Below are positions 8,574-16,469 of a stretch of DNA of 40,430 bases, in pieces. The stretch spans positions 1-40,430 of the forward strand of contig CAYSLJ010000054.1 in assembly GCA_964431735.1 (NCBI GenBank), written 5' to 3'. Every line of letters starts with the position of its first letter. The stretch's first letter is position 1. The stretch comes from CALARM01 sp964431735 (GTDB lineage Bacteria; Vulcanimicrobiota; SpSt-956; JAKJGF01). Below the pieces are notes generated by a model. That model did no database searches. It worked only from the letters and a program-made list of their open reading frames with translations, and had not been told where the DNA came from. The position numbers and the translations under genes are program-made.

Positions 8574-10280
8574 ATGGATATCAACAGAATAGGCAGTTTC
8601 CAGCCAATCAGCCAGGGAGCGGCCCAGATAAGACCAAAAGAAAGTAATTCTGAGAAGGTAGCAGATCAGGTAGATTTAGGCAGTCAGAGAGCAGACATTC
8701 CAGTAGGGGAGCATAAAAAATGGCTCTTTATGAACTATATCGGAGCAGACTGTAATTTAAAAGAATTCCAGGCAGACAATATAGACAATCAGGAAATCGT
8801 AGGTTCAGATAAAAATACTCATATTGTTGCCATGATAGATGTAGGTCCTGGAAGAGACATGGAAACAACAGAAACAGGCGAACAGAAGGCACCGAGCGGC
8901 CCATCAAGTATTAACTGGTCAGGTGCAAGAACATTCTATGTAACACAGGATACAACACCGAAACAGATAAATTCTCCTGTAGTAGAAGATTATGGTATGG
9001 ATGTAAATATGGCAAAACCGGGAACTCTGACAAAATTCATCGTAGATATGATGAATAAATTCCCATCTGACCATGTAGCTCTTATTCTGAACGATCACGG
9101 CGGCGGTTTCACAGGAGCCATTGCCGATGATACTCAGGGTGGATTTATGTCTACACCTCAGTTAAGTCAGGCTCTTGCAGATGCAGAAAAGATTACAGGT
9201 AAAAAAATTGACATACTGGGCTTTGATGCATGCCTTATGGCAGCAGCAGAAGTTGCTCATGAATTCAAAGATAATGCAAAAATACTGCTCGCTTCTGAAG
9301 AAACAGAAGGTGGCCCTGGCTGGACATACAACAGTATGCTTGAAGACGGAAAAGGCACACCTAAAACAAAGAGTGAAGTATTAAGCCTTTTAAAGAAAGC
9401 CATAGCAGAAAAGAAATTCAATGCCGGTGCATTACAGAACAATAGATCTATGTCCAGTTCTATTGGAATGTTACAGAATGCTATGACAAAGAAGATAGAC
9501 GTATCTCCTGAAGAATTTGCAAAGATAGTTGTAAAAGTCAACGAACAGCATCAACAGGATATATGCACCTTCTCTGCCACAGATCTGACAAAAGTCGACG
9601 GTGTTACAAAAGCATCTGATGAGCTTTCAAAAGCTATTTTAAACACAAATGATAAAACTGCAGTAAAAGATGCCATTATGCAGGCTGAAAATTACGGCGG
9701 ATGGCAGCAGCCGAAACCATATGCAGACATGAGAGATCTCAATCATGTAGCAGAGCTGTTAGAAAAAGGCGTATCAGATCCGAAGCTGAAAGAAGCAGCA
9801 GCAAATGTAAAGAAAGCCATAAGTGAAGCTGTTATAGCAAATGAAAGTGATCCGGAAAAATATCCAAATTCCAAAGGTCTGAGCATTTATGCACCGACCG
9901 ATAATCCGGGAGGACCTCAGTATAAATACAATGATCTCCAGTTTGCCAGGGATACAGGCTGGTCTAAAGCCATGGCAAGTCTCGGAAATGTTCCTTCTTC
10001 AAATCCGAAAACAGAAGAAGGCAGCGGCATAACTGAAGCAGGTGTAATGCAGCTTGTTGGCGCACTTGAGAGTCTTACAGAAGAACAGGTAAATGCTATG
10101 GGTGAAGAAGGGCTGTTACAGCATCTGTCTGAAGTTTCAGGTATGAGTGTAGAAAATGTATTAATGGTACTTATGCAGCTCATGGGCGGCGGCGGTGGCG
10201 GCGCCCAGGAAGAGGGCAAACTGGCAGACGGTTCACCGGCAAAATGGTATGACGGTTCACCGCGTACACTCGGCAAATAG
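8574..10280 (+). CDS. Clostripain-family (C11) cysteine peptidase, paralogue 3 with extra segments
   Basis: This 568-aa protein is the longest of the three. Catalytic H175 lies in NDHGGGF and C220 in GFDACLM. It shares the leader (MDINRIGSFQPI to VDLGSQ) and has no signal peptide. Two insertions set it apart. One of about 35 residues follows GGPGWTYNSML (KTKSEVLSLLKKAIAEKKF region), where the other two are short. The other is a C-terminal segment of about 65 residues, predicted helical (SLTEEQVNAMGEEGLLQHL and VENVLMVLMQLM), followed by six glycines. It ends with two DGSP motifs (ADGSPAKW and YDGSPRTLGK). CAGGAGG precedes the start. A strong terminator follows. Confidence 0.93.
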   Translation: MDINRIGSFQPISQGAAQIRPKESNSEKVADQVDLGSQRADIPVGEHKKWLFMNYIGADCNLKEFQADNIDNQEIVGSDKNTHIVAMIDVGPGRDMETTETGEQKAPSGPSSINWSGARTFYVTQDTTPKQINSPVVEDYGMDVNMAKPGTLTKFIVDMMNKFPSDHVALILNDHGGGFTGAIADDTQGGFMSTPQLSQALADAEKITGKKIDILGFDACLMAAAEVAHEFKDNAKILLASEETEGGPGWTYNSMLEDGKGTPKTKSEVLSLLKKAIAEKKFNAGALQNNRSMSSSIGMLQNAMTKKIDVSPEEFAKIVVKVNEQHQQDICTFSATDLTKVDGVTKASDELSKAILNTNDKTAVKDAIMQAENYGGWQQPKPYADMRDLNHVAELLEKGVSDPKLKEAAANVKKAISEAVIANESDPEKYPNSKGLSIYAPTDNPGGPQYKYNDLQFARDTGWSKAMASLGNVPSSNPKTEEGSGITEAGVMQLVGALESLTEEQVNAMGEEGLLQHLSEVSGMSVENVLMVLMQLMGGGGGGAQEEGKLADGSPAKWYDGSPRTLGK

Positions 10281-10289
10281 TAAATAAAT

Positions 10290-10324
10290 AAAAAAGCAGG
10301 GACTTCTGTCCCTGTTTTTTTATA
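10290..10324 (+). terminator. Rho-independent terminator after paralogue 3
   Basis: CAGGGAC (10297-10303) and GTCCCTG (10308-10314) form a 7-bp stem with a TTCT loop, preceded by six A and followed by seven or more T. Sequence and layout match the terminator after paralogue 1. Confidence 0.92.
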
Positions 10325-10379
10325 AGGTATGGCAGAATGCAGGACAAGATAAATTAAAGAAAAATTCTGTAATTCTTAA

Positions 10380-10417
10380 TTAAGAAGGAGACAGGTTTCT
10401 CCTTCTTAAAATTTTTT
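10380..10417 (+). promoter_or_regulatory. Terminator-like hairpin in the leader of the 320-aa gene
   Basis: TAAGAAGGAG (10381-10390) pairs perfectly with CTCCTTCTTA (10399-10408) around an 8-nt loop; six T follow at 10412-10417. It stands only 17 bp before the start codon at 10434 and 60 bp after another terminator, so it may be an attenuator. The 5' arm also contains an SD-like GGAG. Confidence 0.5.
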
Positions 10418-10433
10418 AACGGGAGGTAAAATA

Positions 10434-11396
10434 ATGTCGGAAGAAAATAAGCTTGAAAGATTTGATAGAGAGGTAAAATTGCTGGCTCCATGGCTTGAAG
10501 ACGAACATGTTCCCCTGTATAAACAACTCAAGGAACTGTTCAGTGAAAATCTTTATAAGATGTCAGAGCTGAGTTTTTCACCTATATCAAAAAGTCTGGG
10601 CATTATGTTCAAGGGTAAAGATGAAACATATATATCCAACCTGTGCAGATTTATGTCGGAAGCAGGTATAGAAGAAGAAAAATCAGGAAATTTTAAAAAA
10701 CTGAACAGTTACTTTCCCGATACAGACGTTTTATTTAAAGTGGATTTTTCTGATAATGGTAATGTTAAAGTAAGTTTTTACCATCAATCTCTTATATCTC
10801 CCAGAATAACAGCCAGTATTATGAGGGGAATGAATGTTCAAACTCCGTCAATTGAATACTTTCTGGATGTAATCAGTTTCTTAATGAGAAAAAAAAGTCT
10901 CTATATAGGTTTCAATTATAAACCTGATGAAAAGACTGTTCTCAAGACATTTTTCTGCAATGGTATAGAACAAAGCGGCTACAGTCTCTGTCCTGGAATA
11001 GCTGCCATTATGGCGAAATTGAATATTTCATCAAAGCTTATAAGTTTATGTGTAGATTTTCATAATTATCTTGCTTCAGAACCTCAGAGAAGTGTATTTA
11101 CTTCCGTAGTTTTTACCGATAAAATTGAGTCTATGGTAAAGATTGATTATGAAGGTATTTCTGTTGATAAAGCAACGGAAATTTACAGAGCTTTAAACAT
11201 TCCTTCTGAAGAAATAGAAAAACTCCCTGTATTATGCAGGGAATTAAATACTGATAAAATAAGCTATTTCGGCATTAAATATCTGAATGAAAGCCCTCCT
11301 GTTTTTAAATGTTATTTTACAAGAAGATATGCTCTCGAAGATGATCCCGGTCAGATAGCAGAACTTCTTGGAGAAACAAGATGGGTTAATCAGTAA
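10434..11396 (+). CDS. Unrecognised 320-aa cytoplasmic protein, perhaps a beta-alpha barrel
   Basis: I do not recognise the family with certainty. The protein has no signal peptide and no membrane segment. It shows a repeating pattern of paired beta strands separated by helices: VLFKVDFSDNGNVKVSFYHQ, YIGFNYKPDEKTVLKTFF, SMVKIDYEGI and ISYFGIKYLNESPPVFKCYF. This periodicity and length are reminiscent of ABBA (prenyltransferase) barrels, but no active-site signature supports that, and it is only a guess. GGGAGG precedes the start. It lies next to the clostripain-type genes but behind their terminator. Its stop codon TAA falls inside a heptad unit (GTAAACA). Confidence 0.8.
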   Translation: MSEENKLERFDREVKLLAPWLEDEHVPLYKQLKELFSENLYKMSELSFSPISKSLGIMFKGKDETYISNLCRFMSEAGIEEEKSGNFKKLNSYFPDTDVLFKVDFSDNGNVKVSFYHQSLISPRITASIMRGMNVQTPSIEYFLDVISFLMRKKSLYIGFNYKPDEKTVLKTFFCNGIEQSGYSLCPGIAAIMAKLNISSKLISLCVDFHNYLASEPQRSVFTSVVFTDKIESMVKIDYEGISVDKATEIYRALNIPSEEIEKLPVLCRELNTDKISYFGIKYLNESPPVFKCYFTRRYALEDDPGQIAELLGETRWVNQ

Positions 11397-11450
11397 ACAG
11401 TGAACAGTGAACAGTTATATTACCATAGAAAACTACCGTTCACTTTTCAC
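11393..11450. repeat. Inverted heptads overlapping two convergent stop codons
   Basis: GTAAACA, GTGAACA and GTGAACA run from 11393 to 11413; the inverted counterpart GTTCACTTTTCAC is at 11438-11450. The two arms pair over 13 bp with one mismatch. The plus gene's TAA (11394-11396) and the minus gene's TGA (11440-11442) are both inside heptads. The hairpin, followed by T-rich sequence, could serve as a two-way terminator. Confidence 0.75.
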
Positions 11451-11937
11451 TCTTTTTCTCTCTCCAGAGACTTATAGTCATAATTTCTTCACTGTCAGAT
11501 GGTATCGCTATGGAAAGTTTCAGACCTTCATCAAGAGTAAAGACTATACCTATCTGATATCCCATATTCTGCACATAGGCACTGCAGTAACGGTAAAGTT
11601 CAAGGGATTTTCTCCAGTTATCTCCTATAAATAAACCTCTGGGAGTAGGAATAGTACATGGTTTTTCCAGGATTATAACTTCTACGTGACCGTTACCAAA
11701 CAAAATTTTTACACCTTTATTTTTATATTCCCATACGATCTGTTTCTCATCTGATTTATCGGTCTGTAATTCCGATATAAATTGCGGCTCTCCGAGAATT
11801 CTCTTTACCTGTTCAAAAGAAAATCCCAGTGTAATACCTGCCAGTTCATCTTCTTTCTCTTTATCTTCAGGAAGACTCCATGCTACAGATGAACATATAA
11901 TTAACATCATTAAAGGTATCAATAATTTTTGCAACAT
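11440..11937 (-). CDS. Small exported protein with BamE/SmpA-like motif
   Basis: The protein has about 165 aa with an N-terminal signal peptide (MLQKLLIPLMMLIICSSVAWS, cleavage probably near AWS). The mature part has two similar motifs: GITLGFSFEQVKRILGEP, which resembles the GMTxxQVxxxLGxP pattern of SmpA/OmlA-type proteins, and GLFIGDNWRKSLELY. Similarity is short, so this is a fold suggestion only. An in-frame ATG at 11956-11958 lies upstream without a ribosome site; the ATG at 11935-11937 has GAGGTG 9 nt upstream and puts the signal peptide at the very N-terminus. The last residues (S-E-K) and the stop codon are encoded by heptad units. Confidence 0.75.
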   Translation of the reverse strand: MLQKLLIPLMMLIICSSVAWSLPEDKEKEDELAGITLGFSFEQVKRILGEPQFISELQTDKSDEKQIVWEYKNKGVKILFGNGHVEVIILEKPCTIPTPRGLFIGDNWRKSLELYRYCSAYVQNMGYQIGIVFTLDEGLKLSIAIPSDSEEIMTISLWREKKSEK

Positions 11938-11965
11938 ATTTATCAGCACCTCTTTCATTAAATTA

Positions 11966-11985
11966 TCGTGACCCGTGACGCGAGG
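11966..11985. repeat. Two-unit heptad array upstream of the exported-protein gene
   Basis: ATC precedes GTGACCC and GTGACGC (11968-11981), then GAGG. The array is upstream of the minus-strand gene that starts at 11937, so it reads GCGTCAC in that gene's sense. Confidence 0.6.
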
Positions 11986-12071
11986 ACTACGTATGAAACC
12001 AGCCAGCTACAATAATTACAGAATATAATATTCTATTATTGACCTGAGCATAAGAATTTAATAAACGTTTT

Positions 12072-12107
12072 CCTCCCGTCACGCGTTACGCGTTACGCGT
12101 CACGAGA
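12072..12107. repeat. Four-unit heptad array downstream of the deaminase gene
   Basis: CCTCC is followed by CCGTCAC, GCGTTAC, GCGTTAC and GCGTCAC, then GAGAG. From CGTCAC to the final GA the same 29 bases occur at 24270-24298, about 25036-25064 and 29178-29206. On the strand of the deaminase gene it reads GTGACGC downstream of the stop codon. Confidence 0.7.
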
Positions 12108-12148
12108 GTATATATGTATTATTTATGCTTACCTCAGTAAACGTATAA

Positions 12149-13186
12149 TTATCCCCTTTTATTCGCGTCCCCCTCTATCTCTTTCCATTTCCTTTCAAAG
12201 TTGTCTTTCATTAATTTTTTACTACTATCATTCATAAAAGATGAATTGATACTGTTGACACTTAGCTGTTTCAAATCATTTATCGTTAAATCGAAATGCC
12301 TGGCAAGTAAAAGATATTCCTGTGTAACAGACGTATTGAACATAACAGGGTCATCGGAATTAACTGTTACCATAAGACCTTCCCGGAAATATTTTATTAC
12401 AGGATGAGTTTCTATAGATTTGAAAACACCGGTTCTTATATTACTTATCGGACAGAGTTCCAGAGGAATCTGTTTTTCTTTAAGAAAAGAAACCAGTTCA
12501 CTGTCTTCATAAGCTCTTGCTCCATGACCTATTCTTTCAACATATAAATTCTTCAGAGCATCCCATATAGACTCTGGCCCGGCAACTTCACCGGCATGAG
12601 CAGTAAGCCGAAAACCAAGTTCTTTTGCCTTCTTATAAACATCTTTATAATGGCCTGCAGGGTAATATTGTTCACTGCCGCCAAGTCCAATACCTATAAG
12701 TCCTTTACCTATATAAGGAGTAACTTCTTTTAATCTCTCCATACCGACATCCGGTCCGTGATCCCTTACAAGATCTACAATAAGGTCACATTGAATATTA
12801 AAATCATTAAAGGCTCTTTCTTTACCGGCAATTAAATATTCGGTTATAGATTGACTGCATAACCCCTGCCTTACAACAAAATCACCTGGAGAGTAAAAAA
12901 TTTCTGCATATATTATATGTTCCCCGCTCATACGTTTCAATACTTCATAGATTATAACTTCAAAATCTTTCTCAGATTTAATGAATCTGTTTTTCCATCC
13001 CCATATTTGAATAAAATGCTCAAAATCTCTATAAAGAAATTTTTCCTTTAAATCACAGATGTTTTTAATTGATGTTTCAGTTCTATCTTTTTTTATAAAT
13101 TCAAATAAAATCTCCAGAGGAATGGCTCCTTCCAGATGCACATGAAGTTCTATTTTGGGCATTTTTTCTATAAATTGTTCTACCAT
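12149..13186 (-). CDS. Adenosine/adenine deaminase-family amidohydrolase
   Basis: The 345-aa protein has the metal-dependent purine deaminase signature: the zinc pair HVH in IELHVHLEG (H15, H17), the catalytic Glu and ligand His in TAHAGE, the HGARA motif, and NSDDPVMFNTS with the Asp ligand. The motif GIGLGGSE, where adenosine deaminases have LAGDE and adenine deaminases GLDSSE, is intermediate. The substrate may therefore be adenosine, adenine or a modified nucleoside such as aminodeoxyfutalosine. The enzyme is probably cytoplasmic. The start lies 14 bp after the stop of the upstream M23-type gene, so the two are likely co-transcribed. Another in-frame ATG eight codons later has no ribosome site. 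Confidence 0.88.
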   Translation of the reverse strand: MVEQFIEKMPKIELHVHLEGAIPLEILFEFIKKDRTETSIKNICDLKEKFLYRDFEHFIQIWGWKNRFIKSEKDFEVIIYEVLKRMSGEHIIYAEIFYSPGDFVVRQGLCSQSITEYLIAGKERAFNDFNIQCDLIVDLVRDHGPDVGMERLKEVTPYIGKGLIGIGLGGSEQYYPAGHYKDVYKKAKELGFRLTAHAGEVAGPESIWDALKNLYVERIGHGARAYEDSELVSFLKEKQIPLELCPISNIRTGVFKSIETHPVIKYFREGLMVTVNSDDPVMFNTSVTQEYLLLARHFDLTINDLKQLSVNSINSSFMNDSSKKLMKDNFERKWKEIEGDANKRG

Positions 13187-13200
13187 AGTAATAAATTCTC

Positions 13201-14190
13201 TTATTCAGGACTCACCAAATCACCCTGAGTCGGGGAATAATCCAATTTTTCCTGCATATCTCCACTTTTTTTAATCATCAATTTTTTAAAATAACATTTA
13301 ATTCCTGCGGCATACTGCATAACAGAACTGTTCTGAAGGTTATACTGTATATGGGGCAGTATGGAATCGCCGGAATTTCCGCACAATCCTACAGGATCTC
13401 CCATTTTCACTTTATCTCCCGGACGAACTTTTATACTTCCAGGTTTAAGATGTGCTAAAATTGAAACTTCATAATCAGAATGTTGAATATATACAGCATT
13501 TCCGAGTTTTGAATAAGGATTGTTTATACCGGGTATATTATCTCTGACGCCGTCTATCACATCAGTGACAGTACCGTCTGCCGGTGACAAAACCTCCTGA
13601 CCATAGGCATAATAATCTTCATTGTTCTCTCCTATATCCTTATGAGTCTTTTTATTACCGTCTATCAAAATAAAATCAAAGCAATATCTCATTGTAGGAT
13701 CACTGTTATACCTGTTCAATGCTTTTGTATCTCCGCCCCATAGAACAAACCATTCCCCTTTGAAAGGTAAAGAAAGTTCTACTTTGTTTCTTTCAGGAAC
13801 AGGTATATCCGGAATATAAGGCATAATCTGAATGGCGAAAATTTTATTATCTTTCGTAATAACAAGGTTAATATTTAAAATTCCTTTATCCAGACGGACA
13901 CCAAATATTGCCTGATTGCCTTCTTTTAAAACCGGTGGCTCTACTTTTAAAATAGGACCGTAACTGGCAAACATATTGTCAAATAAATCTACTGCTTTTT
14001 CCATCGGCAATTCCTCTAACATTTCAGGAGAAAAACTTGCTACCATTTTATCATATTCCCGATCATTATATCGATTTACAAATTCATTCATGACTTCCTG
14101 AAACTGTTCCGGTTTTATCTCTGGAACTTCCTGCCCATGAAGAATACCTGCAAGTAAAACAAGAAGCAAAAGAGTGATAAAAATCTTCAT
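13201..14190 (-). CDS. Exported DUF3887-M23 peptidase homologue with altered zinc site
   Basis: The 329-aa protein has a clear signal peptide (MKIFITLLLLVLLAGILHGQ). A DUF3887-like domain (about residues 28-125) is followed by an M23/LytM-type domain (about 150-320) with LSPADGTV, GNAVYIQHSDYEVSILAHLKPG and KVKMGDPVGLCGNSG. The zinc site is unusual. The first His expected before the YxxDF motif is absent (NRYNSDPTMRYCFDF), and the usual HxH is HIQ (LPHIQYNL). Either it is a catalytically inactive homologue, like the EnvC/NlpD activators of amidases, or a divergent subtype. It is divergent from the M23 gene at 14297 and probably in an operon with the deaminase gene. Confidence 0.87.
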   Translation of the reverse strand: MKIFITLLLLVLLAGILHGQEVPEIKPEQFQEVMNEFVNRYNDREYDKMVASFSPEMLEELPMEKAVDLFDNMFASYGPILKVEPPVLKEGNQAIFGVRLDKGILNINLVITKDNKIFAIQIMPYIPDIPVPERNKVELSLPFKGEWFVLWGGDTKALNRYNSDPTMRYCFDFILIDGNKKTHKDIGENNEDYYAYGQEVLSPADGTVTDVIDGVRDNIPGINNPYSKLGNAVYIQHSDYEVSILAHLKPGSIKVRPGDKVKMGDPVGLCGNSGDSILPHIQYNLQNSSVMQYAAGIKCYFKKLMIKKSGDMQEKLDYSPTQGDLVSPE

Positions 14191-14222
14191 AAATATATAC
14201 TCCTTCTATACAAAATTTATTA

Positions 14223-14251
14223 TTGATAGACCATAAAGGTTATGATAATAT
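14223..14251 (+). promoter_or_regulatory. Candidate promoter of the second M23 gene
   Basis: TTGATA (14223-14228) and TAATAT (14246-14251) are separated by 17 bp in the 106-bp divergent spacer. GGAAAGG (14282-14288) supplies a ribosome site 8 nt before the ATG at 14297. Confidence 0.45.
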
Positions 14252-14296
14252 ATTTCTCATTAATATACAAGAAAAATTTCCGGAAAGGTTATTTGT

Positions 14297-15154
14297 ATGA
14301 AAAATAAGATTATCATTTATATTACATTAATCATATTATTACTCACATGTTATAGCAAAAATCCTGCCATAATGGCAGAGGATGTTATAAAAAAAGATAC
14401 ATTTATAGAAATAACGACGAAAAAAAGCGATACCTCTATAGAATTTTATATTAAAAATAAAATGGACTATGATATTACAATTACTATAGATTTTCCACTT
14501 CTTAACAATTTAACGTCTGATAACAGCCTGCCTTACACAGAAACAATTTCTGCAAAAGAAAATATAAAAGCTTTTACTCTTTATATGATAGATACAGGTA
14601 ATATCTGGAAATATAAATATCTATATTCATGCATTCCCGGCTCTTTGTATGCAGTCCATGACGATGATTATATATATTCTCTGCCCTATTCTTCCGGCAG
14701 TTCTTATTATTTAACACAGGGATATAACGGAACCTTCAGCCATTCCGGAGAACAAGCCTATTGTATAGACTGGGGAATGCCTGAAGGAACATGTATATAT
14801 GCAACACGTGACGGCACTGTTATAGCCACAAGAGATATTTATTCTAAAGGTGGAAATGATAAAAAATATCTGGATTACGCAAATTATATTTTAATAAGAC
14901 ATTACGACGGAACAATAGGTGAGTATTTCCATTTTAAGAAAAACGGAGTTTATGTTGTACCGGGGCAGGAAGTAAAAGCAGGGGAGCTTATAGGACTGGC
15001 AGGAAGTACAGGCTACTCTACTGCTCCCCATCTTCATTTCGGCGTATATAAAGCAGCTGATGGCTATACAAGACAGACTATACCGGTAAAATTCAGAACA
15101 ATAAATGCTGAATCAACAGAACTTCAGCAGGGAATATACTATACTGCGCCATAG
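14297..15154 (+). CDS. Exported M23-family metallopeptidase
   Basis: The 285-aa protein begins with a hydrophobic signal sequence (MKNKIIIYITLIILLLTCYS); a Cys follows it, but the residues before it are not a strict lipobox. An immunoglobulin-like beta region (about residues 35-110) comes next. The LytM/M23 domain (about 140-270) has a complete zinc site: His in TFSHSGEQAYCIDWG with the Asp, the middle His in EYFHFKKNG, and the HxH pair in APHLHFGV. It should hydrolyse peptidoglycan cross-links in the periplasm or outside. It contrasts with the divergent neighbour at 13201, where two of these positions are lost. The stop codon is part of the 16-bp palindrome at 15151. Confidence 0.92.
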   Translation: MKNKIIIYITLIILLLTCYSKNPAIMAEDVIKKDTFIEITTKKSDTSIEFYIKNKMDYDITITIDFPLLNNLTSDNSLPYTETISAKENIKAFTLYMIDTGNIWKYKYLYSCIPGSLYAVHDDDYIYSLPYSSGSSYYLTQGYNGTFSHSGEQAYCIDWGMPEGTCIYATRDGTVIATRDIYSKGGNDKKYLDYANYILIRHYDGTIGEYFHFKKNGVYVVPGQEVKAGELIGLAGSTGYSTAPHLHFGVYKAADGYTRQTIPVKFRTINAESTELQQGIYYTAP

Positions 15155-15166
15155 TGAATTCACTAT
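15151..15166. repeat. 16-bp perfect palindrome between convergent genes
   Basis: ATAGTGAATTCACTAT is perfectly self-complementary and includes the TAG stop codon of the M23 gene. It contains one GTGAATT/AATTCAC pair and lies 15 bp from the convergent gene's stop at 15182. It may act as a weak two-way terminator. Confidence 0.6.
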
Positions 15167-15181
15167 AGCTATAATTAAAAA

Positions 15182-15754
15182 TTACTTAAACTTAAGAGAT
15201 GCTGTAAAATCCTTAAAAATCTGCTTATATTTGCCGAAGGTATCTTTTGTTGCAGAACCGGTAAATATATATCCGTATCCCCTGTCTATTACAAGTGTCT
15301 GCATGGTTCTTGTAGAAATCGTTTTTCCCTCAATATTGAATGTATAATCTATTACTGCCTGATAAGCCTGATGGTCATCTATGACCAGGTTATTTTCAGA
15401 TACTATTGTCATATCTTTTACCACATCAGGTTTAGAACTGAAGGCCTGAATAACATAATCCTTAAAAGGCATATCCCCTACCTGCTGTATTGTAGCATTG
15501 ATATTAATAGTAAAATTCCCGTCTTCCGGGCCATATAAAAAAAGTGGTGCCCCTGCTTCTCCACTTTCATCAACAGTCCATTCGGAGGGAACAATAAAGG
15601 AAAAATATAGATCTTTTCCTTTTTCAAATACATATCTCTCCTTATCAAGCACTACAGGATTACCGGAAGAAGGTATCTGAGCATCTGCCAGAGAGGCTAA
15701 TAGAACCAGTGATACAAGTAATACCAGAAAGGGCAATACAATTTTTCTATTCAC
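15182..15754 (-). CDS. Exported DcrB/PsbP-like protein
   Basis: The 190-aa protein begins with a GTG codon (15752-15754) preceded by AAAGGAG. The N-terminus is a long signal peptide ending in ADA before QIPSSG. The mature part has FSFIVPSEWTVDES, an alternating beta pattern with NFTININATIQQVG, KDYVIQAFSSK, AYQAVIDYTFNIEGKTI, the strand TMQTLVIDRGYGYIFTGSA and the final helix YKQIFKDFTASLKF. This is the layout of DcrB/DUF1795/PsbP-type domains (Mog1-like fold). It has no enzymatic signature; such proteins are periplasmic and of unknown or accessory role. It is convergent with the M23 gene. Confidence 0.75.
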   Translation of the reverse strand: MNRKIVLPFLVLLVSLVLLASLADAQIPSSGNPVVLDKERYVFEKGKDLYFSFIVPSEWTVDESGEAGAPLFLYGPEDGNFTININATIQQVGDMPFKDYVIQAFSSKPDVVKDMTIVSENNLVIDDHQAYQAVIDYTFNIEGKTISTRTMQTLVIDRGYGYIFTGSATKDTFGKYKQIFKDFTASLKFK

Positions 15755-15871
15755 AATTATTCTCCTTTCATAATCTTTTACAGATATTTTTCATATAACC
15801 TATCATAAGATATAATTAATTATTATTCAAGTCTTTCTTAATAATATCTTTTATGATAATATAATAATAAA

Positions 15872-15903
15872 TCGTGACAGGTGACGCGTAACGCGTGACG
15901 GGT
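15872..15903. repeat. Four-unit heptad array between divergent genes
   Basis: GTGACAG, GTGACGC, GTAACGC and GTGACGG follow in exact 7-bp phase (15874-15901) after ATC. It lies in the divergent spacer between the DcrB-like gene and archease, in the orientation expected for the upstream side of the minus-strand gene. Confidence 0.7.
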
Positions 15904-15956
15904 AGATTATCTCAATCGTTCGTTGTAACCTTATTTTTTATACAGGAGTTATTGTT

Positions 15957-16370
15957 ATGAATTTTGAAATCTTTGAACACACGGCAGATCAGGGCATAAG
16001 AGCCACAGGAATGACTCTTTCCGAATTATTTCTGAATGCTTCAGAAGCTTTTTCCTGTCTCTCTACAGATCCACAATCAGTTAATACAGAAGAAGAATTC
16101 AATATAGAAATTTCCAGAGATGAAGTTGAAGAATTACTTGTAGCATGGCTTAATGAACTTATATTTATACAGGACACGGAACATATTTTTCTTATAAAAT
16201 TCGAAATAAATACACTGGAACCTCCTGTGCTGAAAGGCAGAGTAATGGGCGAGAAAATGAACAGAGAGAAACATACCTTTAAATCGTGCCTAAAAGCTGC
16301 AACTTACCATGGATTGAAAGTGGAACAGAATGACGGGGTATGGACATGTCAGGTCATATTTGACGTATAA
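15957..16370 (+). CDS. Archease, RtcB cofactor
   Basis: The 137-aa protein matches archease over its full length: FEIFEHTADQGIRATGMTLSELF at the start, LLVAWLNELIF in the middle, and the C-terminal AATYHGLKV and QVIFDV. The conserved Asp in HTADQG and the Asp near the C-terminus, which bind metal in characterised archeases, are present. Archease speeds the guanylylation of RtcB and allows multiple turnovers. The adjacency to rtcB, 99 bp downstream on the same strand, supports the assignment. CAGGAG lies 8 nt before the ATG. Confidence 0.95.
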   Translation: MNFEIFEHTADQGIRATGMTLSELFLNASEAFSCLSTDPQSVNTEEEFNIEISRDEVEELLVAWLNELIFIQDTEHIFLIKFEINTLEPPVLKGRVMGEKMNREKHTFKSCLKAATYHGLKVEQNDGVWTCQVIFDV

Positions 16371-16385
16371 ATTTCACTAACAGTC

Positions 16386-16450
16386 ATGACCGTTTCGGTC
16401 ACAACGAAGTATGAGAATTCTTTCCTCCCGTAACGCGTTACGATTCTCAT
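16386..16450. repeat. Hairpin cluster with heptad palindrome between archease and rtcB
   Basis: Three symmetrical parts follow each other. TGACCG-TTT-CGGTCA (16387-16401) is a short hairpin. ATGAGAAT (16411-16418) pairs with ATTCTCAT (16443-16450). Inside that pair is the perfect palindrome CGTAACGCGTTACG (16429-16442), a collapsed GTAACGC/GCGTTAC pair. The rtcB ribosome site AAAGGAG follows directly. Confidence 0.65.
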
Positions 16451-16469
16451 ATAAAGGAGTGGATATTTA

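Noticed and set aside
10434..11396. Calling the 320-aa protein an aromatic prenyltransferase
   Set aside because: Only the strand periodicity suggests it; no active-site motif or substrate gene supports the call.
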